Assembly (NCBI RefSeq): GCF_014650175.1
Contig: NZ_BMUL01000003.1
Coordinates: forward strand, 62,001-126,000
Length of the DNA stretch: 64,000 bases
DNA from: Streptomyces termitum
GTDB taxonomy: Bacteria > Actinomycetota > Actinomycetes > Streptomycetales > Streptomycetaceae
Reading direction: 5' to 3'
How positions within the stretch are numbered: the first letter of the stretch is position 1; every line of letters starts with the position of its first letter. Of the stretch, positions 1 through 9,980 are shown in pieces. The translations under genes and the position numbers were made by a program. The notes under the pieces are model-generated. The model saw nothing but the letters and a program-made list of their open reading frames with translations. It did not search any database and was not told the origin of the DNA.

Positions 1-1368
1 CGGGCGGCCGAGGCCACCAGGATCTACGGCAGCCCCGAGGAGCGCCCCCTCGACCAGCGCAAGACCGGCCTGATCTCGCTGGGCGACAGCGAGATCTCCG
101 GCGAGGGCGTCGGCACCTACGAGTCCCCCACGAACGGCCCCAGCAACTGGTGCCACCGCTCGCCGGACGCCGCCATCCACCGCACCGGCATCCCCGCCGA
201 CCTCACCTTCAACGTCGCCTGCTCCGGCGCCTACACCGGGAACATCCGGATCGGCGGCTCCAAGCAGTACGCCGACGAACTGGTCCAGAGCGACAGCCTC
301 GCCATCAAGGCCCGCAACACCCGCATCAAGATGGTGCTGCTCGTCGCCGGGGCCAACGACGACCTCCAGTTCGGTCCCGTCATGACCGACTGCGTCACCC
401 GCTACGTGCTCAGCCAGGGCACCTGCGAGCCCAAGTACGCCCCCGGCTGGCAGGCCCGCGTCGACGGCCTGGTGCCCAAGGTCGAGCAGACCGTCCGCGA
501 CCTCAAGACCGTCATGCGCGACGCGGGCTACGCCGACGGCGACTACAAGCTCGTCGTCATGGGCTACCCCAGCCCCATCGGCCCCGACTTCAACGACAAC
601 CCGAACTTCCCGGGCAAGCTGATCTGCGGCGGCATGGGCTACGACTCCGACACCAAGTGGGGCCGCAACACCGCCGTCCCGGCCTTCGAGCGCGGCATGC
701 GTAAGGTCGCCGCCTCCACCGGCGCCGTCTACCTCGACAACTCGCGGCTCTTCCAGGGCCACGAGGTGTGCATGGAGGACACCTGGGCCCGGGGCCTCTT
801 CATCGACCTCTCCAAGCCCGGCGGGATCGACGAGAACACCACCCGCCAGTCCTTCCACCCCAACAAGAGCGGCCACGCCGCCTTCGCCTCCTGCCTGACC
901 CAGCTCTACGGCTCCGGCCTGCGCGAGGCGAGCTGCGCCGACGTCAACTCCTCCGGCACGCCGACCCTCTTCCCGGTCGCCTGGGACGACGTCTACCGGC
1001 CGCTGCGCAACGAGGCCACCGGCAACTGCCTGGACGTCAACGCCTCCGAGTCCGCCAACGGCACCGCCGTCCTCGGCTGGGACTGCCACGGCGGCCGCAA
1101 CCAGGGCTGGTGGTACGACTCCGCCCGGCAGACGGTCCACACCGAACTGACCCAGGACCGCTGCCTCGACGTGCCCGGCGCCGTCTACCAGGCGGGCAAG
1201 GCGCTCATCATCTGGAACTGCGGCGGCGCCGCCAACCAGAAGTTCGTCCGCGACGGCGCCACCCTCCGGCCCGCCGCCGCCACCGGCCTCTGCCTCACGC
1301 AGGGCGCCGCGAAGGAGCCGGTCCGGCTCCAGACCTGCAACGGCTCCGCGAACCAGAAGTTCGCCTAG
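1..1368 (+). CDS. SGNH/GDSL-type esterase with C-terminal ricin-B lectin domain (5' truncated)
   Basis: The frame is open at the first base, so the start and any signal peptide lie outside the window. The visible 455 residues begin with a GDS block (GDSEISGEGVG), followed by a GAND block and a late DxxxHPNKSGH block; these are blocks I, III and V of SGNH hydrolases, carrying the catalytic Ser, the oxyanion Asn and the His. The last 130 or so residues hold repeated QxW-like elements (NQGWW, NQKF twice) with paired cysteines, as in a ricin-B beta-trefoil that binds carbohydrate. The likely role is a secreted esterase or lipase targeted to a glycan. The exact substrate cannot be read from sequence. 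A strong hairpin follows the stop. Confidence 0.85.
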   Translation, partial: RAAEATRIYGSPEERPLDQRKTGLISLGDSEISGEGVGTYESPTNGPSNWCHRSPDAAIHRTGIPADLTFNVACSGAYTGNIRIGGSKQYADELVQSDSLAIKARNTRIKMVLLVAGANDDLQFGPVMTDCVTRYVLSQGTCEPKYAPGWQARVDGLVPKVEQTVRDLKTVMRDAGYADGDYKLVVMGYPSPIGPDFNDNPNFPGKLICGGMGYDSDTKWGRNTAVPAFERGMRKVAASTGAVYLDNSRLFQGHEVCMEDTWARGLFIDLSKPGGIDENTTRQSFHPNKSGHAAFASCLTQLYGSGLREASCADVNSSGTPTLFPVAWDDVYRPLRNEATGNCLDVNASESANGTAVLGWDCHGGRNQGWWYDSARQTVHTELTQDRCLDVPGAVYQAGKALIIWNCGGAANQKFVRDGATLRPAAATGLCLTQGAAKEPVRLQTCNGSANQKFA

Positions 1369-1385
1369 CCGCCGGGTCCCAGGAC

Positions 1386-1425
1386 GCCGTGGCCCCCCGT
1401 CCGGTGCGGGACGGGGGGCCACGGC
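1386..1425. terminator. Intrinsic terminator between convergent genes
   Basis: A near-perfect inverted repeat with arms of about 17 bp (GCCGTGGCCCCCCGTCC and its complement) around a 5-nt loop, followed on the + strand by CTTTTCC. It lies between the SGNH hydrolase and the convergent lipoprotein gene, so it may serve both. Confidence 0.85.
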
Positions 1426-1439
1426 CTTTTCCGTACGGT

Positions 1440-2072
1440 TCAGCTGGCCTTCAGGGTCGACCTCGCCAGCTCGTACGCGGCGACCACCCGGTCCTCCTCC
1501 GCGTCCACGCCGTCGAGTTGCACGACGACCACGCCCTCGCCGGTCCCCGTCGCGAAGGCCCGCCCGTCGTACCACTCCTCCAGGAGTTCGCTGTACGCGG
1601 AGTAGCGGGCCTCCACGACGGGCACGCCGCCCACCGCCGCCTCCGTCAGGGCGAGCCCCTTGTTCTTCTCGGTCTTCACGAAGGCGTCAAGCGCGGCCCG
1701 GGCCGGGCCCTTCGGCGCCTTCCACACCCGCAGGAAGGCGGTGTCGCCGGACTTCCGCGCCTTCACCTCGCAGGTGAGCAGGGCCGGGCCCCGCTTCACC
1801 AGCGCGGCGAGTTCGGCGTCGACCGACACCGGCTCCCACTTCTCCGCGAGGGAGAAGGAGACGGGCAGCGGGCAGGCACTCCCCGGGCCGCCGACCGACC
1901 CGGCGGCCTTCGCGGCCGGGGCGGACGGCGTGGCCGGGGTGGCCGGAACGGCCTGGGAGGAGGGCGCGGCGGACGGGGCGGCGTCCGGTTCCGGGGCCGT
2001 ACCGCAGGCGGCGGCGGTCAGCAGGACCGAGGCGAGCAGGGCGGTACGCGGGAAAGGGGCTCTGACGGGCAT
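1440..2072 (-). CDS. Putative lipoprotein of unknown function
   Basis: A 210-residue protein that starts MPVRAPFPRTALLASVLLTA and has a lipobox-like AAC at about residue 23, so it is probably exported and lipidated. A low-complexity Ala/Pro/Ser linker (about residues 25-65) precedes a compact mature domain with two cysteines (ACPLPVSF and LLTCEVKA) that could form a disulfide. I chose this ATG because the hydrophobic signal directly follows it; the longer upstream reading has a random composition. It is divergent from the allene-oxide-cyclase-like gene, with about 100 bp between them. I do not recognise the family of the mature domain. Confidence 0.8.
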   Translation of the reverse strand: MPVRAPFPRTALLASVLLTAAACGTAPEPDAAPSAAPSSQAVPATPATPSAPAAKAAGSVGGPGSACPLPVSFSLAEKWEPVSVDAELAALVKRGPALLTCEVKARKSGDTAFLRVWKAPKGPARAALDAFVKTEKNKGLALTEAAVGGVPVVEARYSAYSELLEEWYDGRAFATGTGEGVVVVQLDGVDAEEDRVVAAYELARSTLKAS

Positions 2073-2174
2073 GTCCCCATCATTCCCGACGGCGTGCGCC
2101 ACCCGGACGGCGGCAGCACCATGGAAGGACGGCCCGGAGGGGGAGGAACCCGACCCCGCCCAGGGAGGCAGTCC

Positions 2175-2669
2175 ATGACCCGGAGCTCCAGGAGGATCGG
2201 CGCCCTCGGCGCCGCGACGGTGGCCGCCGTCGCCTTCGCCACCGTCGCACCGGCCGCCGCCGCGCCCGCCGCCGACGGATTCGAGTTCACGCTCTACGCC
2301 AAGGAGGTCCCCGGCGGCGGGGGAGGCCCCGGCGCGCAGCCGAAGCCCGGCGACTCCTTCGCCTTCGCCGACGACCTCTTCCGCACCAAGGGCGGCGACA
2401 AGGCCGGCCGGGACGGCGTCAGCTGCACCGTGGTCCGCGCCGGAGACCCGGTGGACGTGCTCTGCGTCGGCACCTTCGTCCTGAACGGCGGTCCCGGCGG
2501 CCAGCTCACCGCGCAGACGCTGCTCACCGCCGACCCCTCGAACGAGGCCCAGGCCGCGTTCGACATCGCGGTCACCGGCGGCACCGGCGACTTCAAGGAC
2601 GCCCGCGGCTGGATCCGTTCGACCCCGGACGGGGACTACTCCCGGATGGAGTTCCACCTCACCCGCTGA
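2175..2669 (+). CDS. Secreted allene-oxide-cyclase-like barrel protein
   Basis: A 164-residue protein with a twin-Arg/Ala-rich signal peptide (cleavage expected after AAAAPAA, about residue 33). The mature part contains FEFTLYAKEV, SCTVVRAG, VLCVGTFVLNGG, LTAQTLL and AVTGGTGDFKDARG, the strand pattern of the dirigent/allene oxide cyclase-like barrel common in actinobacterial secreted proteins. Two cysteines (SCTVV, VLCVG) could form a disulfide. A GGAGG-like site sits 6-10 nt before the ATG. The family has no settled function in Streptomyces, so I assign only the fold. Confidence 0.75.
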   Translation: MTRSSRRIGALGAATVAAVAFATVAPAAAAPAADGFEFTLYAKEVPGGGGGPGAQPKPGDSFAFADDLFRTKGGDKAGRDGVSCTVVRAGDPVDVLCVGTFVLNGGPGGQLTAQTLLTADPSNEAQAAFDIAVTGGTGDFKDARGWIRSTPDGDYSRMEFHLTR

Positions 2670-2678
2670 GGGGCGGGA

Positions 2679-3305
2679 TCAGGACAGCTTGCCGTAGTCC
2701 GGCAGCTTGAAGGCGCGCTCGGCGTGACCGCCGACGATGTCGGTCGTGTTGTTCCCGATGTTCGCGATGATCGTGTAGCCCTTGGCCTCGATCTCGGCGC
2801 GCTTCTCCGTCTTGTAGGCGCTGACCTCGGCGAAGAGGTCCGGCAGCGAGCGCACGTACAGCCCGTCCACCGGGTAGCCGACCTTCTTCAGGTTCCATTC
2901 GGTGAGGGAGTGGATGATCCCCGGGCGGGCGGTCACGAAGAAGACCGCCACCCCGCGCGCGTGCGCGTCGTCCACCAGCGTGCGGATCTCCGGGATGGCC
3001 GGGGTCGGCAGCTCCCAGAAGGGGTGGAAGTCGGTCTCCAGGGAGCTGTTGTCGATGTCGAGGACGATCGCCTGCTTCTCGCCGCCGGCGTTCCCGGCGC
3101 GCTCCTCGATGTACGGGCGGGCCTGCGCGACCACGGCGGCCACGTCCGCCCGCCAGGTCCGGTAGTCGACGCCCTGGACGGCGGCGGTGGAGGCGAGGTG
3201 GGTGTCCGGATCGGCGGCGGCCGCGGTGGGCGCGGCCCCGAGGACGAGCAGCGCCGTCAGGCCGAGGGCGGCGGTGGCCGTCGTGGTGGTCCGGGCAGAG
3301 GGCAT
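2679..3305 (-). CDS. Secreted HAD-family acid phosphatase
   Basis: A 208-residue protein with a clear signal peptide (MPSARTTTTATAALGLTALL...AAAADP). The mature domain has the HAD motif I as DIDNSSLET (nucleophile Asp plus Asp+2), motif II in VFFVTARP and motif III/IV around WNLKKVG and NIGNNTTDIVGG. This matches class B / LppC-type secreted acid phosphatases, which hydrolyse phosphomonoesters outside the membrane. The start is set by the signal peptide; an upstream extension of 37 residues looks non-coding. It converges on the barrel gene with only 9 bp between stop codons. The substrate is not determinable here. Confidence 0.85.
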   Translation of the reverse strand: MPSARTTTTATAALGLTALLVLGAAPTAAAADPDTHLASTAAVQGVDYRTWRADVAAVVAQARPYIEERAGNAGGEKQAIVLDIDNSSLETDFHPFWELPTPAIPEIRTLVDDAHARGVAVFFVTARPGIIHSLTEWNLKKVGYPVDGLYVRSLPDLFAEVSAYKTEKRAEIEAKGYTIIANIGNNTTDIVGGHAERAFKLPDYGKLS

Positions 3306-3418
3306 GGGGGGCTCCCGAGGGGTCGACCGTCTCAGTGGTTGACATGCTCGCGACCCATACTGACCAGTAAGTGTCCAGCCGGCTACCGATCGGTAGCCAC
3401 TTTCGGAGCGGAACATGA

Positions 3419-3457
3419 CGGCGCCCCCGACCCGCGGGGAGCGGACCGGGGGCGCCG
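3419..3457 (-). terminator. Terminator hairpin downstream of fumarase
   Basis: An 11-bp perfect stem (CGGCGCCCCCG with CGGGGGCGCCG) around a 17-nt loop, starting 20 nt after the fumarase stop on the minus strand. There is no U-tract, which is usual for Streptomyces terminators. Confidence 0.7.
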
Positions 3458-3476
3458 GACGGCCCCGGGGCGGGGG

Positions 3477-5150
<1,674 letters not shown>

Positions 5151-5214
5151 GACGGCGGCCATTCCTCACTCGGCAGACGGCTGCGCGCCGCCTCCGTTGG
5201 CGGGCGCGCCCTCC

Positions 5215-5220
5215 AGCGTA
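5215..5220 (-). promoter_or_regulatory. Putative fumarase -10 box
   Basis: TACGCT on the minus strand, giving a 5' UTR of about 55-60 nt before the fumarase start. No good -35 hexamer is present at 17-18 bp, which is compatible with an activator-dependent promoter. Confidence 0.4.
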
Positions 5221-5245
5221 TGACGCGGCCGGGGCCCGGGTCCTG

Positions 5246-5264
5246 TGAGGTAAGGCTCACCAGG
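5246..5264. promoter_or_regulatory. Candidate DmdR/IdeR iron box upstream of fumarase
   Basis: TGAGGTAAGGCTCACCAGG matches the remembered Streptomyces iron box TTAGGTTAGGCTCACCTAA at 14 of 19 positions, including the core AGGNNAGGCTCACC minus one base. It lies upstream of the putative -10 of the Fe-S fumarase. DmdR-type repressors bind such boxes with Fe(II). The site could link Fe-S fumarase synthesis to iron supply, but this is a hand match. Confidence 0.4.
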
Positions 5265-5366
5265 GCGCGGGAGGGGCCGGGCCGCCCCTTTCGGCCTGGC
5301 CGGATTCCCGTCCCCTAGGGGAGAGATGGGGGTCCGGGGAGCTGGTCGCGATCTATCGCGAGTGGC

Positions 5367-5372
5367 TAGGGT
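5367..5372 (+). promoter_or_regulatory. -10 box of a probable leaderless transcript
   Basis: TAGGGT ends 6 bp before the GTG at 5379, which would place the transcription start at or next to the start codon. There is no Shine-Dalgarno sequence. No convincing -35 is visible. Confidence 0.45.
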
Positions 5373-5378
5373 GGACCC

Positions 5379-6359
5379 GTGGACTTCGAGAAGCAGCCCG
5401 ACCCCGCGCAGCAGCCCGCCCCCTCCGACGACGGGGCTCGCCCGACCGGCGCCGACGCCCGAGCCGGTGCCGAGGCCGGTGCCGTCGCCGACGGCCGGGA
5501 GGCCGCCGTGTCCGGCGCCGAGACTCCGAAGTCCTCCGTACGGCCCGGGGCCGCCACCCCCGAGACCCCGGCCGCGCCCGCCGCTCCCGAGCCGCCCGCC
5601 GCCCCGGCCGCACCCGTCGCCCCCGAGGCCCCGGCCGCGCCCGAGCCGCCCGCCGTGCCGGAGGCTCCGGTCGCGCCCAGCCTGGTCAAGGCTCCCGCCG
5701 CTCCCGCGCCCGTCGCCTACGCCGATCCGCAGGGGGGCCTGCGGGCGTCCGACGCGGACCGGGACCGGGTGGCCGACATCCTCGCCGAGGCGCTGGCGCA
5801 GGGCCGGCTCGACGTGGAGGAGCACGCGGAGCGCGTGGAGGCCGTCTACCGGGCCAAGACGGTGGGCGAGCTGGAGCCGGTCGTGCGGGACCTCCCGGAG
5901 GCCGGGAAGGCGGCCCCGCGCCCCGACGCGGCCCCGACCGCCTACACGTACGGCCCCGAGGACGCCGAGGGGAACGCGGACCAGCTCCTCGCGGTCTTCT
6001 CCAGCACCACCCGCAAGGGCCGCTGGCGGGTCGCCTCCCGCACCAACGCCTTCGCGATCTTCGGGAACATCGAGATCGACCTCACCGAGGCGATCTTCGC
6101 CCAGCCCCTCACCACCATCAACGCCACCTCGATCTTCGGGAACGTGGAGATTCGCGTCCCCGAGAACATCAGCCTGCGCGGCAGCGGCAGCGGCATCTTC
6201 GGGAACTTCGAGGTGAAGACCCTGGAGGGGGTCGACCCGCAGGCCCCGCTGGTGGTCGTCAACGGCTACTCGGTGTTCGGGAACGTGGAGGCCCGCCCCA
6301 AGCGCGGCAAGTGGGTCGCCGACCTCCAGAACCGGGTCCGCAAGCACCTCGGCCACTGA
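5379..6359 (+). CDS. DUF1707 and LiaF-like domain protein
   Basis: A 326-residue protein. Residues about 5-115 are an Ala/Pro/Glu-rich disordered stretch. The DUF1707 domain follows (ASDADRDRVADILAEAL...GRLDVEEHAERVEAVYRAKTVGEL, about 123-175). A C-terminal beta-rich region of LiaF/cell-wall-active-antibiotic-response type carries the repeat FGNIEIDL, FGNVEIRV, FGNFEVKT, FGNVEARP. DUF1707 proteins are common in actinobacteria and are thought to act near the envelope, but the role is unknown. There is no transmembrane segment. The GTG start is supported by the -10 box placed 6 bp upstream. Confidence 0.85.
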   Translation: MDFEKQPDPAQQPAPSDDGARPTGADARAGAEAGAVADGREAAVSGAETPKSSVRPGAATPETPAAPAAPEPPAAPAAPVAPEAPAAPEPPAVPEAPVAPSLVKAPAAPAPVAYADPQGGLRASDADRDRVADILAEALAQGRLDVEEHAERVEAVYRAKTVGELEPVVRDLPEAGKAAPRPDAAPTAYTYGPEDAEGNADQLLAVFSSTTRKGRWRVASRTNAFAIFGNIEIDLTEAIFAQPLTTINATSIFGNVEIRVPENISLRGSGSGIFGNFEVKTLEGVDPQAPLVVVNGYSVFGNVEARPKRGKWVADLQNRVRKHLGH

Positions 6360-6517
6360 ACCGTCCGGCCGTCGGATATCGGCCAGGAGGGCGACCGGAA
6401 TGCGTCGCCGGGACTCCGGACTCCGGATGCGGGCGGTACGCAGTGCATAGGCGCGCGCACAGCGGGTAGGGCTGCTGCATCGCTGCTCGCTCGCGAAGCC
6501 GTCGTCAGGAGTAGACC

Positions 6518-6889
6518 GTGCTGCATCCGCCGCATCAGCCCCTCCCGGTAGCCGTCGTGCCGCCCCAGCGTGCTCCCGCCCGGGAGGACGAGGCCGGCCC
6601 ATGGCACGCGGAGGCGGTGTGCCGTCGGGACGAGGCCGGGCTCTTCTTCGCCCCCTCCAAGGAGCCGACCGCCGCCCGGCTCGCCCGCGAGGAGGCCGCC
6701 AAGCGGGTCTGTGCCCGCTGTCCCGTGATGGTCGACTGCCGGGAGCACGCGCTGCTCCAGCCGGAGCCGTACGGCGTGTGGGGCGGGCTGACCGCCGCCG
6801 AGCGCCGCGTGGTGCTGGCCCGGCGCCGGCGCCGCGAGGTCGAACTGCGCAAGTCGTCCGCCACGGAGCGGATCGCCCGGGCCGGCTGA
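6518..6889 (+). CDS. wblI: WhiB-family iron-sulfur transcriptional regulator
   Basis: A 123-residue protein with the four WhiB cysteines (VCRRDE, then CARCPVMVDC with Cys-x2-Cys-x5-Cys) that hold a [4Fe-4S] cluster. The turn motif GVWGGLT is followed by a basic tail (RRRRREVELRK) that contacts DNA or sigma factor. These proteins act with sigma-HrdB-type factors. The GTG start has AGGAG 6-10 nt upstream. The name wblI rests on the position between the DUF1707 gene and glpX as I remember it in S. coelicolor, so the family is certain and the symbol less so. Confidence 0.9.
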   Translation: MLHPPHQPLPVAVVPPQRAPAREDEAGPWHAEAVCRRDEAGLFFAPSKEPTAARLAREEAAKRVCARCPVMVDCREHALLQPEPYGVWGGLTAAERRVVLARRRRREVELRKSSATERIARAG

Positions 6890-6941
6890 CCGACGCGCGC
6901 CGGCCGGTCCCGGGGGACCGGGGTCCGGGGCGCGTACGGGA

Positions 6942-6974
6942 AGGGGCGCCCCCACCGCACATGGGGGCGCCCCT
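6942..6974. terminator. Bidirectional terminator between wblI and glpX
   Basis: A 12-bp perfect stem (AGGGGCGCCCCC with its complement) around a 9-nt loop, between the converging wblI and glpX genes. Confidence 0.8.
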
Positions 6975-7015
6975 CTTCGTACCGTCGTCGCGCTCCGCCC
7001 GGCCGGGCGGCCGGG

Positions 7016-8050
7016 TCAGTTCGCCCGGTCGAAGTCGATCTTGCTGTAGGCGCGCAGCTTCGCGAGCCGGTGGGTGGAGTCGATCTGGCGGATCGTGCCC
7101 GACTTCGAGCGCATGACCAGCGACTGGGTGGTCGCGGTCTCGGAGCGGTAGCGCACGCCGCGCAGCAGCTCGCCGTCGGTGATGCCGGTGGCGACGAAGA
7201 AGACGTTGTCGCCGCTGACCAGGTCGTCGGTGGTGAGGACCCGGCTCAGGTCGTGGCCCGCGTCCAGGGCCTTCTGGCGCTCCGCGTCGTCCTTCGGCCA
7301 CAGCTTGCCCTGGATGACACCGCCCAGGCACTTGATGGCGCAGGCCGAGATGATGCCCTCGGGGGTGCCGCCGACGCCCATCAGCAGGTCGACGCCGGTG
7401 CCCTCGCGGGCGGCCATGATCGAGCCGGCCACGTCGCCGTCGGAGATGAACTTGATGCGGGCGCCGGTCTCGCGGATCTCCCGGACGATGCCCTCGTGGC
7501 GGGGGCGGTCCAGGATGACCACGGTGACGTCCTCGGGCGTCATGCCCTTGGCCTTGGCGACCCGGCGGATGTTGACCGAGGCGGGCGCGTTGATGTCGAC
7601 GAAGTCGGCGGCCTCGGGGCCGGTGACCAGCTTGTCCATGTAGAAGACCGCGGACGGGTCGAACATGGCGCCGCGGTCGGCGGCGGCGAGCACGGCGATG
7701 GCGTTCGGCATGCCCTTGGCGTTCAGGGTGGTGCCGTCGATCGGGTCCACGGCGATGTCGACCTCGGCGCCGGTGCCGTCGCCGACCCGCTCGCCGTTGA
7801 ACAGCATCGGCGCCTCGTCCTTCTCGCCCTCGCCGATGACGACGACGCCGTTCATCGAGACGGTGGAGATCAGGGTGCGCATGGCGTTGACCGCCGCGCC
7901 GTCCGCGCCGATCTTGTCGCCGCGGCCGACCCAGCGGCCGGCGGCCATGGCGGCGGCCTCGGTCACCCGCACGAGTTCCAGGGCCAGGTTGCGGTCGGGG
8001 GCTTCGGGAGAGACCACGAGCTCGGGGGGGAGGTGGTGGTGCTCGGTCAT
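7016..8050 (-). CDS. glpX: Fructose-1,6-bisphosphatase, class II
   Basis: A 344-residue cytosolic enzyme of gluconeogenesis that removes the 1-phosphate of fructose 1,6-bisphosphate. The GlpX signatures are present: [27 protein letters not shown] (metal and substrate binding in the Li-sensitive phosphatase fold), [11 protein letters not shown] and [10 protein letters not shown]. The start [11 protein letters not shown] follows an AAAGG site; an upstream reading lacks homology to the family. It is monocistronic and converges with wblI. This arrangement is typical of Streptomyces, where class II enzymes replace the class I enzyme. Confidence 0.95.
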   Translation of the reverse strand: MTEHHHLPPELVVSPEAPDRNLALELVRVTEAAAMAAGRWVGRGDKIGADGAAVNAMRTLISTVSMNGVVVIGEGEKDEAPMLFNGERVGDGTGAEVDIAVDPIDGTTLNAKGMPNAIAVLAAADRGAMFDPSAVFYMDKLVTGPEAADFVDINAPASVNIRRVAKAKGMTPEDVTVVILDRPRHEGIVREIRETGARIKFISDGDVAGSIMAAREGTGVDLLMGVGGTPEGIISACAIKCLGGVIQGKLWPKDDAERQKALDAGHDLSRVLTTDDLVSGDNVFFVATGITDGELLRGVRYRSETATTQSLVMRSKSGTIRQIDSTHRLAKLRAYSKIDFDRAN

Positions 8051-8169
8051 CGGAGCGCACCTTTCTGTACGACGACGGCCGGATAAAAGAGGGTGATGTG
8101 ACTCTATCGCCAGGTCGACAAAATGAGCAGAGGGGCCCACGTATGAGCGCCGGACCGTGATGCGACCAT

Positions 8170-8700
8170 ATGGACGTGGCAGCTAAGCGAGGCAGGCAGA
8201 CGGTACGCGGGATGTTCCAGTCCCTCGGGGTGATCATGGTCGCCGCGGGGGTCATGTATCTCTTCATCCCGCACGACGAGAACGCGGAGCCGGTCAAGGC
8301 GAAGGACTACCGGGTCGAGCTGATCACGGCCCAGCGGGCGGCGCCGTACCCGGTGCTCGCCCCCGAGGGCCTGGGCGAGGGCTGGAAGGCGACGGTCGTC
8401 TCGTACCGCCGCGACCAGGCCGACGCCTGGCAGCTCGGCTTCCTCTCCCCGGCCCAGGAGTACGTGGCCGTCCACCAGTCGACCGCCGCGCCGAAGACCT
8501 ATGTGCCGAAGGTCACGCGGCAGGCGAAGGACTCCGGGAAGACGGAGACGGTCGACGGACAGGTCTGGCAGCGCTGGGAGGGCCCCAAGTACGACGCCCT
8601 GGTGCGGACCGAGAACGGCGCGACGACCGTCGTCACCGGCACCGCCCCCTTCGCGCGGCTCGCGGAGATGGCGGGCGCGCTCCGGTCCGAGACCGCCTGA
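8170..8700 (+). CDS. DUF4245 domain membrane-anchored protein
   Basis: A 176-residue protein with one N-terminal transmembrane segment ([19 protein letters not shown], about residues 16-34) and an extracytoplasmic domain containing [24 protein letters not shown] and VWQRWEG. This is the DUF4245 family, usually next to glpX in Streptomyces. The function is unknown. It is divergent from glpX with about 120 bp between them, and it is followed by a strong terminator. Confidence 0.85.
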   Translation: MDVAAKRGRQTVRGMFQSLGVIMVAAGVMYLFIPHDENAEPVKAKDYRVELITAQRAAPYPVLAPEGLGEGWKATVVSYRRDQADAWQLGFLSPAQEYVAVHQSTAAPKTYVPKVTRQAKDSGKTETVDGQVWQRWEGPKYDALVRTENGATTVVTGTAPFARLAEMAGALRSETA

Positions 8701-8745
8701 CGGGACCGCGCCGGTCCGGTGCCCGGGAGGGCGCCGGACCCGGGA

Positions 8746-8788
8746 CGCGGCGAAGCCCCCGGTGCCGGGCACCGGGGGCTTCGCCGCG
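8746..8788. terminator. Strong bidirectional terminator
   Basis: A perfect 20-bp stem (from CGCGGCGAAGCCCCCGGTGC) with a 3-nt loop, between the convergent DUF4245 and nitroreductase-family genes. Confidence 0.9.
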
Positions 8789-8823
8789 TGTCACGTCCGT
8801 CGGGTCCGCCGGGACCGTCCGGG

Positions 8824-9414
8824 TCAGACCGTGGTGATGACCTCGTCGAGGGAGAGGCGCGGGGAGCGCGGGAACCAGGCGTCCTCGCCCGGCTTGCCGA
8901 TGTTGACGACCATCAGCGGGGTGTGGTCGGCGTCCAGGAACTCCTTCTGGAGGCCGGCGAAGTCGAGACCGGTCATCGGGCCGGCGGCCAGGCCGGCGGC
9001 GCGGACGCCCACGATGAAGTACGCGGCCTGGAGGGCGGCGTTCAGCAGGGCGGACTGCTCGCGGACCGGACGCTCCGAGAAGAACATGTCCTTGGCCTGC
9101 GGGAAGTGCGGCAGCAGGGCCGGGATCTCCTCGTGGAACTCGTTGTCCGCGGAGAGGATCGCGACGAGCGGCGCGGTGCGGGTCTTGGCCTGGTTGCCCT
9201 CGGCCATGTGCTGCACGAGGCGCTCGCGGGCCTCCTCGGAGCGGACCAGGGTGATGCGCAGCGGGCTCTGGTTGAAGGCGGTCGGGCCGAACTTCACCAG
9301 GTCGTAGATCGCCTGGACCTGCTCGTCGGTCACCGGCTCGTCGGTGAACGTGTTGGCGGTGCGGGCCTCGCGGAAGAGGAGGTCCTGGGCGGCGGGGTCG
9401 AGAACGAGGGACAT
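8824..9414 (-). CDS. Malonic semialdehyde reductase / RutE-like nitroreductase-fold protein
   Basis: A 196-residue FMN-dependent nitroreductase-fold protein. [24 protein letters not shown] and the late [12 protein letters not shown]...[11 protein letters not shown] match the RutE / HadB-like malonic semialdehyde reductase branch. That family reduces 3-oxopropanoate to 3-hydroxypropanoate in pyrimidine breakdown, but many members act on other small aldehydes or nitro compounds. I chose the ATG at 9414 because a longer reading adds 24 unrelated residues. A good promoter and a palindromic operator lie upstream, so it is likely inducible. Confidence 0.85.
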   Translation of the reverse strand: MSLVLDPAAQDLLFREARTANTFTDEPVTDEQVQAIYDLVKFGPTAFNQSPLRITLVRSEEARERLVQHMAEGNQAKTRTAPLVAILSADNEFHEEIPALLPHFPQAKDMFFSERPVREQSALLNAALQAAYFIVGVRAAGLAAGPMTGLDFAGLQKEFLDADHTPLMVVNIGKPGEDAWFPRSPRLSLDEVITTV

Positions 9415-9473
9415 GCTGCGTACCTTCCGGACTGCAAGAGGGCCGCCCGGCGGGGAGTGCGGGCGATGTCTCG

Positions 9474-9521
9474 ACAGTACGCCCAAGATTGGTGAAAGTT
9501 CAACTATCCGATCCGGATAGT
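9474..9521 (-). promoter_or_regulatory. Promoter and palindromic operator of the rutE-like gene
   Basis: On the minus strand, TTGAAC (9503-9498), an 18-bp spacer and TACTGT (9479-9474) form a good sigma-70-type promoter. The palindrome ACTATCCG-ATC-CGGATAGT (9503-9521, perfect 8-bp arms) overlaps the -35 edge. A MarR-, TetR- or HxlR-type regulator is plausible. Confidence 0.6.
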
Positions 9522-9684
9522 GATCCGCTTCACTTCGGTGAGTCTACGGGAACCCGGCGCCGCCCGGGAGCCGGTTCCGGCATCCGCCCGAGAGCCCGCT
9601 CCCGCCCGCCGCACGGGCTCGCCGTTCCCTCCGTACGGCCCGCCCTCCGCGTGCGTCCGCGTCCTCCTCCCGCCCTCCCGCGCC

Positions 9685-9915
9685 TCACTCCTCCCCGGCG
9701 CCGTCCTCCTGGGCCGCGAGGGAGGCGTCGAGGCGGGCCCGGGCCCCCTCCAGCCGGCGCCGGCAGACCTTCGCCAGCTCCTCGCCCCGCTCCCAGAGCG
9801 CCAGGGACTCCTCCAGGGTCGTCCCGCCGGCCTCCAGCCGCCGGACCACCTCGACCAGCTCGTCCCGCGCCTGCTCGTAGCCGAGCGCCGCCGTCGTCTC
9901 CGTACCGTCCGCCAT
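9685..9915 (-). CDS. xseB: Exodeoxyribonuclease VII small subunit
   Basis: A 76-residue protein with the XseB signature [40 protein letters not shown]; it is all-helical and acidic. It partners XseA to degrade single-stranded DNA in either direction. It lies 65 nt downstream of xseA on the same strand, so the two are probably cotranscribed. About 270 bp of non-coding DNA lies after it, with the rutE-like promoter inside. Confidence 0.95.
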   Translation of the reverse strand: MADGTETTAALGYEQARDELVEVVRRLEAGGTTLEESLALWERGEELAKVCRRRLEGARARLDASLAAQEDGAGEE

Positions 9916-9980
9916 CGCGGTCCTCTCTCCTTCTCCGGGTCCGCTTCCCGGACCCCGTCACCCTGCCGTACCGGTCCGTA

